NCBI RefSeq assembly: GCF_038066715.1
Contig: NZ_JBBUKT010000002.1
Location: forward strand, 620,001-684,000
From: Luteolibacter sp. Y139
GTDB lineage: Bacteria; Verrucomicrobiota; Verrucomicrobiia; Verrucomicrobiales; Akkermansiaceae
Direction: 5' to 3'
Length of the DNA: 64,000 nucleotides
This document shows, piece after piece, positions 17,281-26,375 of this stretch. Positions within the stretch are counted from its first letter, which is position 1; every line of letters starts with the position of its first letter. Made by a program: the position numbers and the translations under genes. The notes beneath the pieces are model-generated. The model did no database searches and had not been told where the DNA came from. It saw only the letters and a list, made by a program, of their open reading frames with translations.

Positions 17281-19689
17281 CTACTTCTTCAGCTGCCGCA
17301 ATTGCTCAAGCCGCGACAACGGCTTCTCCGCCGGAGCAGCAGCTGCCGCAGGCTTTTCCTCTGCCTTGGCGACAGGCGGCGGTGGTGGCGCGTTCTCAGC
17401 AGGCTTGTCGATGCGGAGCGTCCCGCCCTGGCCGACCTGATGAAGAATGGTGGCACCGTTCTCGGGCACCGTGACGCGACAGAAGAGAGCCGTATGTTTG
17501 CCCACTGCTGCATCAGCGGCGATCTCCACGGGGAAATTCACCTCCGCCTGCCCCTTCGGGAAGCTGACCGGCTGGGTCTTCGCCCCGTGTGGCAGGCCTA
17601 ACAATTCGGCGGTGGCATTGCCGGTGAAGTTGCCGGGGTAGTCGACCTTGCACACCACGGTCGTTGGCTTGCCTTGCTCGGTGGCGGCCATGTCGATGGC
17701 CATGCCCAGATAAGGTTCCGCGATTTTCAGGGTAACGAGCGAGGTGGATACCAGCACCGGACCCTTGGGAGTATTCGCTTCGCCCAGCACGCAGACCTGC
17801 CACTCGCCCGGTGCGGCATCGCCATTGGCATTCACTTCGTAGAGTGCCTCGCTCTGATCGCCGGGCATCGTGACGGTGGCAGGGGTGCCGATCCCCGGCG
17901 GGTTCCAGAGGAAGCGCAGGTTGATCGGCTCCTTGTAGTCCCCGTTGCGCTGGGCGCGGACCTTCAGGTTCATCGAGCCGTTCTTCACGATCGGCACTGC
18001 AGGAGCCTCAAGCTCCAGATGAAACGGGGCTTCTTCGATCACCGCGACGGCAATGCGATCGCTCTCGGCGGAATGATAGGCGCCCTGGTTGTTCACTTCC
18101 ACATGATGGACCGTATCGATCAGGGCCCCTTCCAGCGGCGGTGCATCACCGGTGGACTTCACCTTGAACCGATGCAGGCTGCCCGCCACCGGCGCTTCGG
18201 CAGTGGCTTCGAAGACCACCGGCGTGGCATTGACCGAGCGATGGAAGACGGGCGATTTCAGCGAAACTCCCGCAGGCAGGCTTTCCGCAGAAAACGCGAG
18301 GTCACAGCCGATGTTCTCGCGGGTGACATTGATCACGGCCGCATAGCGATTGCCGCGCGGCACATTGATCACCTTCCACTTCTGGGAGTTGTCACGCTCG
18401 ACCACGGGCAAGGCAGCGGCAACCACCGGATCGCGGCGCGTGATTTCGAGCCGGTAGGTGAAGTCAGCGCCGCCCTGTTTGAGCTGATCGCGGACCACGG
18501 CCACATATTCGCCATCTTCCGGCGCAGCCCATTGGAGGATGGAGTCGGGTCCGCCCTGGTCGTCGTTGTTCGCGAGATTCTTGCCCTTGTCCGCATCGCG
18601 GATTGAGAGCACTGGATCCAGCGGTGAACGGAGTTCACGGGCGAGCACCTTCAGTGTCAGGTTCTCGCCTTTCTTTGCAGAGAAGGAAAAGAAGTCCACG
18701 TCGCCGGTCTCGCCGATCACGCCATGGGCGGCGCAGGGGAGATCGGGAAGCTTCGTTGCTTGCTTCGCGCCCTCGTTGGGCTCGATTTCGGCGACGTGGT
18801 TGAGGGAGGAAACCTTGATCCAGACGGGAGAAGGAGCAGACAACCCGTCACGCGATGGAAAGAGAGGGAAGCGGCCACCGGCATCGGCAGGGATGGTGAC
18901 GCGTTCCGTGAACTCGCCGGCCGGATCGCCGATGAACTTGAATTCCACCGTTTCGCCGGGTTTTGCCCCCGTGGGAAAGACACCGGTCGGCCGCGGGAAG
19001 GTGCCGATGCTCACCCGATACTCACAGTTGTCATTGCCTTCATAGGCAGCCTCGCGCACCAGCACGCGATAGTCACCATCCTCGGGGATGATTGTAGAGA
19101 CGAAGGCGTCCGTGCGCAGCAGCGGGGCATCATCGCACGAGGCGATCTCGAAGCCTTTGGGATCGACGATAGCCACATAGGCATCGAACATCGTACGACC
19201 CAGGCGCATCGCTTCGACCTCTGCGGTGAAGCGCTGGCCCTTCTTCAAACTGCAAACATAGTAGTCCACGTCCTCCTGCTTGGCCACGCCCTGGACCGTG
19301 GTATTCAGCTCGATCCGCTGTGCCTGCTCCGGCTTGTCGTTCGGATCGACTTCATTCACGACCGGAAACTGTCCGACAAAAAACGATCTCAGGTAGCTGA
19401 CACCGCCTGTCGTGCGGACGCGCAGGCCGTGCTCACCGAGCGGCGCATCCGGCTTGATGAAGACCTTGGCAGAGGCGTGCTTGTCGTTCTCGACGGCGAT
19501 CGAACGCACCTCGACGCCCGGGTCGTAGGCGAGCAACTCCTGCAGGCCATCGAGACGTTCACCGTAGAATTGCATCTCCACCTCCGTGCCCCGCTGGCCA
19601 CCGCGCGGCTCGATGAGATTCAGCACCGGCGTGAAACCGGCGAAGGCGGTCCCGCCCAAAAGCAGCGAAAGCGTGAGCCGCGCAATCAT
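17281..19689 (-). CDS. Surface protein with PPC (pre-peptidase C-terminal) domains
   Basis: 802 residues from the ATG at 19689, which overlaps the stop of the upstream DUF1501 gene (ATGA); longer readings run through that gene in another frame. A signal peptide (MIARLTLSLLLGGTAFA) leads to an Ig-like/IPT region (PVLNLIEPRGGQRGTEVEMQFYGERL). At least two PPC-type beta domains follow, near 95-190 (EVDPNDKPEQAQRIELNTTVQG...DVDYYVCSLKKGQRFTAEVEA) and 265-360 (EIEPNEGAKQATKLPDLPCAAHG...DVDFFSFSAKKGENL). The tail is rich in Ala/Pro/Lys. Such proteins accompany DUF1501 genes in planctomycetes and verrucomicrobia and are probably surface-exposed. Confidence 0.85.
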   Translation of the reverse strand: MIARLTLSLLLGGTAFAGFTPVLNLIEPRGGQRGTEVEMQFYGERLDGLQELLAYDPGVEVRSIAVENDKHASAKVFIKPDAPLGEHGLRVRTTGGVSYLRSFFVGQFPVVNEVDPNDKPEQAQRIELNTTVQGVAKQEDVDYYVCSLKKGQRFTAEVEAMRLGRTMFDAYVAIVDPKGFEIASCDDAPLLRTDAFVSTIIPEDGDYRVLVREAAYEGNDNCEYRVSIGTFPRPTGVFPTGAKPGETVEFKFIGDPAGEFTERVTIPADAGGRFPLFPSRDGLSAPSPVWIKVSSLNHVAEIEPNEGAKQATKLPDLPCAAHGVIGETGDVDFFSFSAKKGENLTLKVLARELRSPLDPVLSIRDADKGKNLANNDDQGGPDSILQWAAPEDGEYVAVVRDQLKQGGADFTYRLEITRRDPVVAAALPVVERDNSQKWKVINVPRGNRYAAVINVTRENIGCDLAFSAESLPAGVSLKSPVFHRSVNATPVVFEATAEAPVAGSLHRFKVKSTGDAPPLEGALIDTVHHVEVNNQGAYHSAESDRIAVAVIEEAPFHLELEAPAVPIVKNGSMNLKVRAQRNGDYKEPINLRFLWNPPGIGTPATVTMPGDQSEALYEVNANGDAAPGEWQVCVLGEANTPKGPVLVSTSLVTLKIAEPYLGMAIDMAATEQGKPTTVVCKVDYPGNFTGNATAELLGLPHGAKTQPVSFPKGQAEVNFPVEIAADAAVGKHTALFCRVTVPENGATILHQVGQGGTLRIDKPAENAPPPPPVAKAEEKPAAAAAPAEKPLSRLEQLRQLKK

Positions 19690-21017
19690 GCCTTCTTCGC
19701 AAGCAGGGCATCCAGCACGTTGCCATCGGCCACGATCTCGATCGGCCGGCCGCCGGGAGCCATCAGCTCCTTGTCCGCGTTGATGCCGATCTGGTTGTAG
19801 ATCGTGGTGGAAAGGTCCGCCACGGTGATCCCATCGGTATCCACACCGCCACCAAGGGCATCGGACGAACCATGGACGTAGCCTTGCTTGAAGCCGCCGC
19901 CAGCCATCATCACCGAGAAGACATTCGGCCAATGATCGCGGCCGCCGGTCGGGTTGATCTTCGGCGTGCGGCCGAATTCGGTGGTCACCATCACCAGCGT
20001 GGAGTCCAGCATGCCACGGCGCTCTAGGTCGCGGATCAGCGCGGCGATCGCCTTGTCCACCTTGGGGAGCTGGCCCTCGATGTTACCCTTGATGTTGTCG
20101 TGGTGGTCCCAGCCGCCGACGGTGAGGGACACGAAGCGCGTGCCAGCTTCGATCAAGCGACGGGCGAGCAACATCCGTTGGCCCGCGTCATTGCGACCGT
20201 ATTCCTCTTTCAGGGCATCCGGCTCGGCTTTCAGGTTGAAGGCCTCGCGGGCCTTCTCGGACGAGATCAGCTTGTAGGCGTGCTGATAGAAGGCATCCAT
20301 CGCATCGATCGCGTCAGACTTCTCCAAGCCGCGGAAGTGGGCATCCACCGTCTCCAGCAGCGAGCGGCGGCGGTTGAAGCGGAATTCATCGCAGCCACCG
20401 GGCAGGTTCAGGTCGCGGACCTGGAAGTTCCCCTGCGCCGGATCCGAGCCGAGTGCGAAGGGGCCGAAGGCCGAGGAAAGGTAGCCGCTGCCCGCGAATT
20501 CATTCGGCACGGTCGGCACGCAGACGTAGGGCGGCAGATTGTTCATCGGCCCCAGCTCATGGGAAATCACCGAGCCGTAGGACGGATACTCCAGCGCCGG
20601 GGACGGGCGGTAGCCGGTGAACATGTTATGCGTGCCGCGCTCGTGAGCCGCCTCACCGTGGGACATCGAGCGGATGACTGTCATCTTGTCCGCGAGCGTG
20701 GCGAGTTCCTTGAGGTTCTCGCCGAACTGCACACCGGGGATCTTGGTGTCGATCGCGCCGAAGGGTCCGCGATACTCGGCCGGGGCATAGGGCTTGGGGT
20801 CGAACGACTCCTGATGAGCCATACCCCCCGGTAGGAAAATGTGGATGATGCCCTTCGCCACCCCCTCGCGGGTCTCGTAGAACTTCTGGTCCCCCCGGGC
20901 CTGCTGGCGCAGGAACTGGGGAAGGGTGAGCCCGAGCCCCCCGACCAAGCCCACGTGGAGGAATTCTCGACGGGACGCATAGCGGTCGAGCGGATTGCCG
21001 GGGCAGGTCGGTTTCAT
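19686..21017 (-). CDS. DUF1501 domain protein (Tat-exported)
   Basis: 443 residues from the ATG at 21017; an upstream in-frame start at 21041 is less convincing. SRREFLHVGLVGGLGLTLPQFL is a Tat signal. DUF1501 blocks are HIFLPGGMAHQESFDPKPYAP, SHGEAAHERGTHNMFTGYRP, and EFGRTPKINPTGGRDHWPNVFSVMMAGGG near residue 345. It belongs to the same sulfatase-like superfamily as the DUF1501 gene at 9514-10989 but to a different subgroup. It is cotranscribed with, and overlaps, the PPC-domain gene downstream. No DUF1549/DUF1553 gene adjoins this pair. Confidence 0.9.
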   Translation of the reverse strand: MKPTCPGNPLDRYASRREFLHVGLVGGLGLTLPQFLRQQARGDQKFYETREGVAKGIIHIFLPGGMAHQESFDPKPYAPAEYRGPFGAIDTKIPGVQFGENLKELATLADKMTVIRSMSHGEAAHERGTHNMFTGYRPSPALEYPSYGSVISHELGPMNNLPPYVCVPTVPNEFAGSGYLSSAFGPFALGSDPAQGNFQVRDLNLPGGCDEFRFNRRRSLLETVDAHFRGLEKSDAIDAMDAFYQHAYKLISSEKAREAFNLKAEPDALKEEYGRNDAGQRMLLARRLIEAGTRFVSLTVGGWDHHDNIKGNIEGQLPKVDKAIAALIRDLERRGMLDSTLVMVTTEFGRTPKINPTGGRDHWPNVFSVMMAGGGFKQGYVHGSSDALGGGVDTDGITVADLSTTIYNQIGINADKELMAPGGRPIEIVADGNVLDALLAKKA

Positions 21018-21116
21018 AGGTGAAAAGGAGTTACCGAGCACTGGTTACGCCGGTGCAGGGGAATTCTTTTTCACCATTGAGCAGCGAAAACCGGAAAAAC
21101 GCCGGTTCCCGTCCTG

Positions 21117-21602
21117 CTAGCCCGCAAATTCCGCCTCACCCACGTGAATCCGCCCGCTTTCGAGGATCTTGCAACGCAGCCCGCCGCGGTCATGCATCAG
21201 TTTCTCGGTTCCGGCCCTCCCGCAGGCATCATCCATCCAATAGCACGGGGCACACTTCTGGGTACCCTCCAGCAAGGCATCGCCGAGTCGGAAAACGCGG
21301 CCCACCAGGCGGTTCAGGTCGATCCCGGACACCACCACATTTCGCCGGAAAGCCGACGGCGGCAGGTCCGGGTTCTCCGCATGCTGGCGGATGTCATCGA
21401 TGACCGAGCGGTCGATCAGCGTGACCTGCCCCTTGTAATTGTCCTTCCAGTCGAAAAACCGGTCGCCGGGAATCCCGCGGCCGGCCACCAGCTCGACCTC
21501 TTCGTGTTCCACAATCCCATGCTCGCTCGGAGCCTGGCCGTGGTGGCCGAAGTAATTGTGGCCGGGCGAGGTGTAGAGACCGTGGATGACGACGCGGGTC
21601 AC
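21117..21602 (-). CDS. MOSC domain protein
   Basis: 161 residues from a GTG start. MOSC features are VAGRGIPGDRFFDW, AFRRNVVVSGIDLNRLVGRVFRLGDALLEGTQKCAPC and the paired cysteines KCAPCYWMDDAC near residues 116-125. MOSC proteins bind molybdenum cofactor and a sulfur species and act as oxime/hydroxylamine reductases or cofactor carriers. It lies 36 bases downstream of the molybdopterin nitrate reductase gene on the same strand, so a role in cofactor handling for that enzyme, or in disposal of hydroxylated nitrogen compounds, is plausible. Confidence 0.85.
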   Translation of the reverse strand: MTRVVIHGLYTSPGHNYFGHHGQAPSEHGIVEHEEVELVAGRGIPGDRFFDWKDNYKGQVTLIDRSVIDDIRQHAENPDLPPSAFRRNVVVSGIDLNRLVGRVFRLGDALLEGTQKCAPCYWMDDACGRAGTEKLMHDRGGLRCKILESGRIHVGEAEFAG

Positions 21603-21638
21603 GGGAGAAAGGTAGTTTCCGGATGAAAGCCATGCAAC

Positions 21639-23825
21639 TCACGCCTTCGCCAGTGCCACAGCGCAGAACTTGTAGTTCGGCTGGCGGGAATGCGGGTCGA
21701 AGGACGGATGGGTGAGTCGATTCACCTCCGGATAGTGCATTGGCAGGAAGAGCTGGCCGGGCTGCACGGTCGGCGCGATGTAGACGGAGGCATGCATCTC
21801 GCCACGCCGTGAACGGATAGTCACGGTGTCGTGCTCCTTGAGGCGGAGGCGGGAGGCATCGGTCGGATGGATTTCAATGTAGGCCTCCTGCGGATAGAGC
21901 TTCTGCAGGATGTCCGACTTTCCCGTGCGGCTCTGGGTGTGCCACTGGCTGCTGGTGCCGCGGCCGGTGAGAAGGGTGAAGGGATAAGCGGAGTCGGTTG
22001 GCTCCGGCAGATCCGCTGGGGGCGAGAAGAGCAGCTTCGCCTTGCCACTAGGAGTGTAGTAGTTTCCGTCCTCAAAAAGCCGGCGCTCACGATTCGCCGG
22101 TGGATTGGAGGCGGGGTAGGGCCACTGGACCCCACCGAGGCGATCGATCATTTCGTAGCCTTCCACCCCGGTGATGTCGCAGGGGCGATCTTTTGTTAGA
22201 TCACGCAACAGGCGGAAGGCGGACTCGGGATCAGTCCAGCGGCTGAACAACTCATCACAGCCCCAGGCATGGGCGATCAGCCGGAAGATGCGGAAGTCGG
22301 AAAGTGCGATACCCGGGGCCTCACGCACCTTCTTGAGCGTGCCAATGCGCCGCTCGGAATTGATGAAGCAGCCGTCTTTCTCACCCCAACCGGCCGAGGG
22401 CAGCACGAGGTCTGCGGCCCGCGCACTCTCGGTGGTGTGGAACATGTCCTGCACCACGATGAACTCCAGCTTCTCCCGCAACGCCGCCAGCCGGCCGCTG
22501 TCGATCCACGAGTGGAAGGGATTGGTGGCCACGATCCACAGGCCCTTGATCTTGCCCTCTTCGGCGGCGGCCAGGATCTGGTCATAGGCGAGTGAGGAAT
22601 CGGCCGGGATATTTTCCAGCGGAATCCCGAGTCCGGCGGCAACCTTCTCGCGATGGCTCTCGTAGGCGAAATCGTGCCCGCCGACCATCGAGGTCGTATT
22701 CGAGAACAGCCGCGAACCCATCGCATTGCACTGGCCAGTGATCGAGTTCGCGCCGGTGCCAGGCTTGCCGATATTGCCCGTGATCAGGGCCAGGTTGATC
22801 ATCGCCTGCGCCGCGCGAACCCCCTCGTAGGATTGATTGATCCCCATGGTCCACCACCACGAGACGCGCTTGCCGGGCTCGGACACGGTGCGGGCGAGCG
22901 CTTCGATCGCCTCGACCGATTGCCCGGTTTTCTCGCTAACTGATTCAGGGGAATAGTCGCGGAGGAACGCGACAAAGTCATCGTAACCCTCCGTGCGCTC
23001 GATCGACTCGGGATCGGTCCGGCCATCGCGGACGATGCAGTGCGCGAGCGAGTAGAAGAGCGCCAGGTCACCCTTCGGCTTCAGCACCACGTGCTGGGTC
23101 GCGGCCTGCGCGGTCTCGGTGGCGCGGGGATCGATGACGATGATCTGCGGGTTGCGCTTATTCCGCATCACCCGCTGCCACAGGATGGGGTGGGCGATGC
23201 AGAGGTTCGAGCCGACCAGCACGATCACGTCGCTTTCCTCGAAATCGGCATAGCTATAAGGCGGCGCATCGAAGCCGAAGGACTGCTTGTAGGCCGCCAC
23301 AGCCGTCGCCATGCATTGGCGGGTATTCGCGTCGCCGTGGATGAAGCCCATCCCGAACTTGAACAGGCTGCCGAGGAAGGCCATCTCCTCAAACGGGATC
23401 TGGCCGGTGGAAAGGAAGGCGACCGACTCGCGGCCGTGCTTCTCCTTGATGTCCTTGAAGTGGGAAACAAAGGCCTCCATCGCCTCCGCCCAGCCGACCG
23501 GCACCATTTCGCCGGCGTCATTCCTCAGCAGCGGCGTGGTCGCGCGGTCGGGCGAGTCAAGCGGATCGAGCGCCTGCCAACCCTTCGGGCAAGCCATGCC
23601 AAGGTTCACTGGATAGCCCGCCTGCGGGGTCAGGTTGATCGCCCGGCCGTTTTCATCCAGGTGGAGCTTCAGCTGGCAGCCGGTAGCGCAGTAGCCACAG
23701 ATCGAGGTGACGGTGGACGCCGGTTTGAGCCGCGCGGGCACCTTGCCGAGGCCGAAATGGCCGGGCTCGAGAACCAAGTCCGCGGTCAGCGGGCCGGTGT
23801 GCTGCTTGAGGAGCTTTGAAAGCAT
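21639..23825 (-). CDS. nasA: Assimilatory-type nitrate reductase catalytic subunit (molybdopterin oxidoreductase)
   Basis: 728 residues from the ATG at 23825; a TTG-started extension upstream is less likely. An N-terminal 4Fe-4S site reads Cys43-x2-Cys46-x3-Cys50-x28-Cys79 (CGYCATGC ... GMACPKGW). Molybdopterin oxidoreductase motifs follow: [39 protein letters not shown] and [10 protein letters not shown]-like [11 protein letters not shown]. The C-terminal molydopterin dinucleotide-binding domain contains [12 protein letters not shown] and [13 protein letters not shown], both typical of assimilatory (Nas) nitrate reductases, which act in the cytoplasm; no Tat signal is present. No nitrite reductase, transporter or ferredoxin partner lies within the window. 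Nitrate as substrate is likely but other oxyanions are not excluded. Confidence 0.8.
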   Translation of the reverse strand: MLSKLLKQHTGPLTADLVLEPGHFGLGKVPARLKPASTVTSICGYCATGCQLKLHLDENGRAINLTPQAGYPVNLGMACPKGWQALDPLDSPDRATTPLLRNDAGEMVPVGWAEAMEAFVSHFKDIKEKHGRESVAFLSTGQIPFEEMAFLGSLFKFGMGFIHGDANTRQCMATAVAAYKQSFGFDAPPYSYADFEESDVIVLVGSNLCIAHPILWQRVMRNKRNPQIIVIDPRATETAQAATQHVVLKPKGDLALFYSLAHCIVRDGRTDPESIERTEGYDDFVAFLRDYSPESVSEKTGQSVEAIEALARTVSEPGKRVSWWWTMGINQSYEGVRAAQAMINLALITGNIGKPGTGANSITGQCNAMGSRLFSNTTSMVGGHDFAYESHREKVAAGLGIPLENIPADSSLAYDQILAAAEEGKIKGLWIVATNPFHSWIDSGRLAALREKLEFIVVQDMFHTTESARAADLVLPSAGWGEKDGCFINSERRIGTLKKVREAPGIALSDFRIFRLIAHAWGCDELFSRWTDPESAFRLLRDLTKDRPCDITGVEGYEMIDRLGGVQWPYPASNPPANRERRLFEDGNYYTPSGKAKLLFSPPADLPEPTDSAYPFTLLTGRGTSSQWHTQSRTGKSDILQKLYPQEAYIEIHPTDASRLRLKEHDTVTIRSRRGEMHASVYIAPTVQPGQLFLPMHYPEVNRLTHPSFDPHSRQPNYKFCAVALAKA

Positions 23826-23859
23826 CAGGTCGGGAGAAGCGAAATCTAACCCCGAAAGA

Positions 23860-23880
23860 GCACGCCCCGTGCGCTTTTTT
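23860..23880 (+). other. Hairpin with T6 tract in the nasA leader
   Basis: GCACG, loop CCC, CGTGC at 23860-23872, followed by GC and six T at 23875-23880 on the plus strand. This is the shape of an intrinsic terminator reading on the plus strand, which is antisense to the nasA leader. On the nasA (minus) strand the same sequence is a hairpin preceded by A6. It could stop an antisense transcript or be a leader structure; no direct evidence decides. Confidence 0.35.
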
Positions 23881-23999
23881 GAGGTCAAATCACGCCATCC
23901 CGTCCGGAGAAATCATTCGCCCCATGAAGTAGCTTCATTCAGGGAGGCCCTGACCCGCCACCGGTCGTGCCTGAACTCGCGTAACTCCTAGGGAGAGAA

Positions 24000-24764
24000 T
24001 CACTCGTCTCCCCGGGACTCCCGCTTCAGTTTCTCAACCTCCCGGCGCAGCTCCTCGATCTGGCGTTGCTGCCGCTCCATCTGGCGGGCCAGCTGCTCCA
24101 TGCTGCCCACCAAGGCCGATCGCTTGCGTTCGCCCTCGGCTGCCGGCCGGCCTTCTTGGCCCGGCCTGCCTTCCTCTCGGTCGGCTTGCGGCGGCGGCCC
24201 TTCCGGGCGCAGCTTGGCGTCTTTGCGCTCACCGCGGTGGATCCAGGCAAGCTTCAGCGGCTTGTCCTCCCGTCCTGCTTGTTCCACCGCCTGTCTAAGG
24301 TCATCGATGCTGCCGATTTTCTTGTCTCCGGCGGAGAGAATGATGTCGTTCACCTGCAGGCCGAGGCGGTGCGCCGGGCTGCCATCCGCCACCTCGGAGA
24401 TCCGCACGCCCTCGCCTCGGTTCAGCGCGAAATGGTCGCGAACCACCTCCGGGATGGGCTCCACCATCAGGCCGATCTTCCAAGTCGGAGCTTGCGGCGG
24501 CAGCGGCCGTTCAGGCTGCGGCGGGTCGTATCGGTACAGATCCCGGTCCTTGGCCTTTTCCTCGGGGTCGATGAGGGACTGCTCGCTGCGATCCTGCAGC
24601 AGCTTCCGGAGATCGTCCTCGGTGGCGCCATCACGGTGCATCCGCTCGAAGAGTTCCATGAGATCCTGCCCCGGTCCCGACTGCGGTGCGGTCGGAGGCT
24701 CTTGCGCGGAAAGCGGGGCAGCGGAAAGAATTGGGAGGGCGAGAAAAGCGAGTGTCGTTTTCAT
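24000..24764 (-). CDS. Secreted PDZ-domain protein with coiled-coil tail
   Basis: 254 residues from the ATG at 24764 (signal peptide MKTTLAFLALPILSAAPLSAQ). Residues 25-110 contain the helix DLMELFERMHRDGATEDDLRKLL and a Pro-rich linker. A PDZ domain follows (about 115-200, with GVRISEVADGSPAHRLGLQVNDIILSAGDKKI). The last 45 residues form a charged coiled coil (MEQLARQMERQQRQIEELRREVEKLKRE), which should drive oligomerisation. There is no protease domain. The gene is divergent from the P460-like gene with 97 bases between starts, so a shared regulatory region is likely. Confidence 0.75.
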   Translation of the reverse strand: MKTTLAFLALPILSAAPLSAQEPPTAPQSGPGQDLMELFERMHRDGATEDDLRKLLQDRSEQSLIDPEEKAKDRDLYRYDPPQPERPLPPQAPTWKIGLMVEPIPEVVRDHFALNRGEGVRISEVADGSPAHRLGLQVNDIILSAGDKKIGSIDDLRQAVEQAGREDKPLKLAWIHRGERKDAKLRPEGPPPQADREEGRPGQEGRPAAEGERKRSALVGSMEQLARQMERQQRQIEELRREVEKLKRESRGDE

Positions 24765-24861
24765 GGGTCCATCCCGGAAGCGATGCCAGGCAGGGACCTT
24801 TGTCTTTCGGGAGGAAATATTTCCCGCTTTCCCCGACGCATCGACCTGCAACGATTCACCT

Positions 24862-25770
24862 ATGCGCGCAACTCTCTGCCTCATCTCGTTGATCCTGCCA
24901 CTCGGCGCGGCTCCAACCGATGGCGAACTGTTGGCATCCGTCAAAGAGCGCACGAAGCTGGAGCGCGTCACTCCCCATGCCGTGGACATGTCGAAGGCGA
25001 TGGCCGCGCGCTGTAGCATCGACTCGATCCTCCTGAAGTCTGGCCCTCACGCCGGCGCGAAATATCACGTCTTCGCCAATGCCCCGGCGGCTCTACCCCT
25101 CTTCGATCCGTGGGGCAAATTTCCCGAAGGCAGCCTGATCGTGAAGGAGAAGCTCAATCCTGCCGATGACAAGACTCAGCTCTTCACCGGCATGTGGAAA
25201 CGTGAGCAAGGCTACTTTCCCGAGTGCGGGGACTGGGAGTTTTTCACCGTCGACGGCGAGACGTCGAAAATCGTCGAGCGCGGCAAGCTCGTCAGCTGCG
25301 CGAGCTGCCACGAGGACTTCACCAAGGGCGATTTCGTCTCGAAGAAATACGTGATGCCCGCCCAACTCACCGGCGGCCGGATCGTCCTTCACGCCAGCAC
25401 CGCACAGACGAACGGCAAGAAGCTCCAATACGAGCCCATCGAGAAAAAGAACACCCTCGGCTTCTGGGTCGATCCCACCGACAGCGCCTCGTGGTCATTC
25501 GAGGTGACCCGCCCCGGCAAATTCGAGATCCACGTTTGGCAAGGCTGCGGCAAGGACAGCGGCGGCAGTGAAGTGGAAATCTCCGCCGGAGATCAACGCA
25601 CTCGCTTCACGGTCGAAGACACCGGCAATTTCCAGAACTTCAAGGAGCGCAATGTCGGCACCCTGAACTTCGAAAAGGCTGGCCCGCAAAAACTCGAAGT
25701 CCATGCCCTCTCCAAGCCCGGCGCAGCGGTGATGGATCTCCGGCAAGTGGTGCTGGTGCCGGTTCCATAG
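24862..25770 (+). CDS. Cytochrome P460-like protein with C-terminal beta domain
   Basis: 302 residues; the ATG at 24862 gives a signal peptide (MRATLCLISLILPLGAAP), whereas the much longer open frame upstream is antisense to the PDZ gene. The N-terminal domain (about 50-170) resembles cytochrome P460: YHVFANAPAALPLFDPWGKFPEGSLIVKEK, then GMWKREQGYFPECGDWEFF, and a c-type haem site Cys146-x-x-Cys149-His150 (SCASCHED). Residues 195-300 form a separate beta-rich domain (WSFEVTRPGKFEIHVWQGCG ... QKLEVHALSKPG) like carbohydrate-binding or DUF5077 modules. P460 enzymes oxidise hydroxylamine and related nitrogen compounds; substrate here is unknown. The pairing of haem and lectin-like domains suggests a different, surface-associated role. 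Confidence 0.65.
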   Translation: MRATLCLISLILPLGAAPTDGELLASVKERTKLERVTPHAVDMSKAMAARCSIDSILLKSGPHAGAKYHVFANAPAALPLFDPWGKFPEGSLIVKEKLNPADDKTQLFTGMWKREQGYFPECGDWEFFTVDGETSKIVERGKLVSCASCHEDFTKGDFVSKKYVMPAQLTGGRIVLHASTAQTNGKKLQYEPIEKKNTLGFWVDPTDSASWSFEVTRPGKFEIHVWQGCGKDSGGSEVEISAGDQRTRFTVEDTGNFQNFKERNVGTLNFEKAGPQKLEVHALSKPGAAVMDLRQVVLVPVP

Positions 25771-25776
25771 ATGGCC

Positions 25777-26352
25777 TCAGACAATCATCGTGCGGAAGGT
25801 CAGGTTGATCCGCGGCTCCTTGATCTTCGCCGCCTTCGGCAAGGCATGCTTCCAGTAGTCCTGCGTCTCGTCCTTCATCACCAGCAGGCTGCCGTTTTCC
25901 AACAGCAGTGAAACAGTCTCGCCATCGAGTTTGTGGCGGAATGAAAACACCCTCTCCGCGCCTAGGCTGATCGAGGCGATGGCGGCATGCTTGACCAGGG
26001 ACTTCTCATCATCGCTATGCCAGCCCATCCCTTCGCCACCATGATGATAGAGGTTGGCGAGACACGAATTGAAAGACAGGCCGGTGATGTTCTCGATCCT
26101 CGCCTTGATCTCCGCGAGTTCCGGCGTCCACTCCGCCGCCTGCTTCACCGTGCCGGAATAGCGATAGGGAATGCCCGCGTCGGCGAACCATGCGACTTCC
26201 CGCGCCGTGACCACGCGCTTGCCGAACATCACCACCTCATCATTACGCCACGGCAGCGTGGAACTCAGGCGCTCATAGGAGTTCCGCGCCATGGCCTCGT
26301 CAAAGATCCGCCCATGGTAGATCGCCGTGCCGTCGCGGGGCAGCAGGTTCAT
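25777..26352 (-). CDS. alkB: AlkB-like Fe(II)/2-oxoglutarate dioxygenase
   Basis: 191 residues starting MNLLPRDGTAIYHG; an ATG at 26367 would add five residues. The iron ligands are His112-x-Asp114 (GMGWHSDDEK) and His169 (YWKHALPK), and the 2-oxoglutarate-binding Arg pair is R181/R187 in RINLTFR. Other family marks are NSCLANLYHHGGEGMG and SISLGAERVFSFRHK. These enzymes reverse alkylation damage (1-methyladenine, 3-methylcytosine) in nucleic acids. The length matches the AlkB/ALKBH2-3-like type. The gene follows the coiled-coil membrane protein gene by 23 bases on the same strand. Confidence 0.88.
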   Translation of the reverse strand: MNLLPRDGTAIYHGRIFDEAMARNSYERLSSTLPWRNDEVVMFGKRVVTAREVAWFADAGIPYRYSGTVKQAAEWTPELAEIKARIENITGLSFNSCLANLYHHGGEGMGWHSDDEKSLVKHAAIASISLGAERVFSFRHKLDGETVSLLLENGSLLVMKDETQDYWKHALPKAAKIKEPRINLTFRTMIV

Positions 26353-26375
26353 CGCTTCGCTTCCCATCGCCGAGA

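Noticed and set aside
24100-24861. N-terminal extension of the P460-like gene to 24100
   Set aside because: The extension runs antisense to the PDZ gene. The ATG at 24862 gives a proper signal peptide, so it is preferred.
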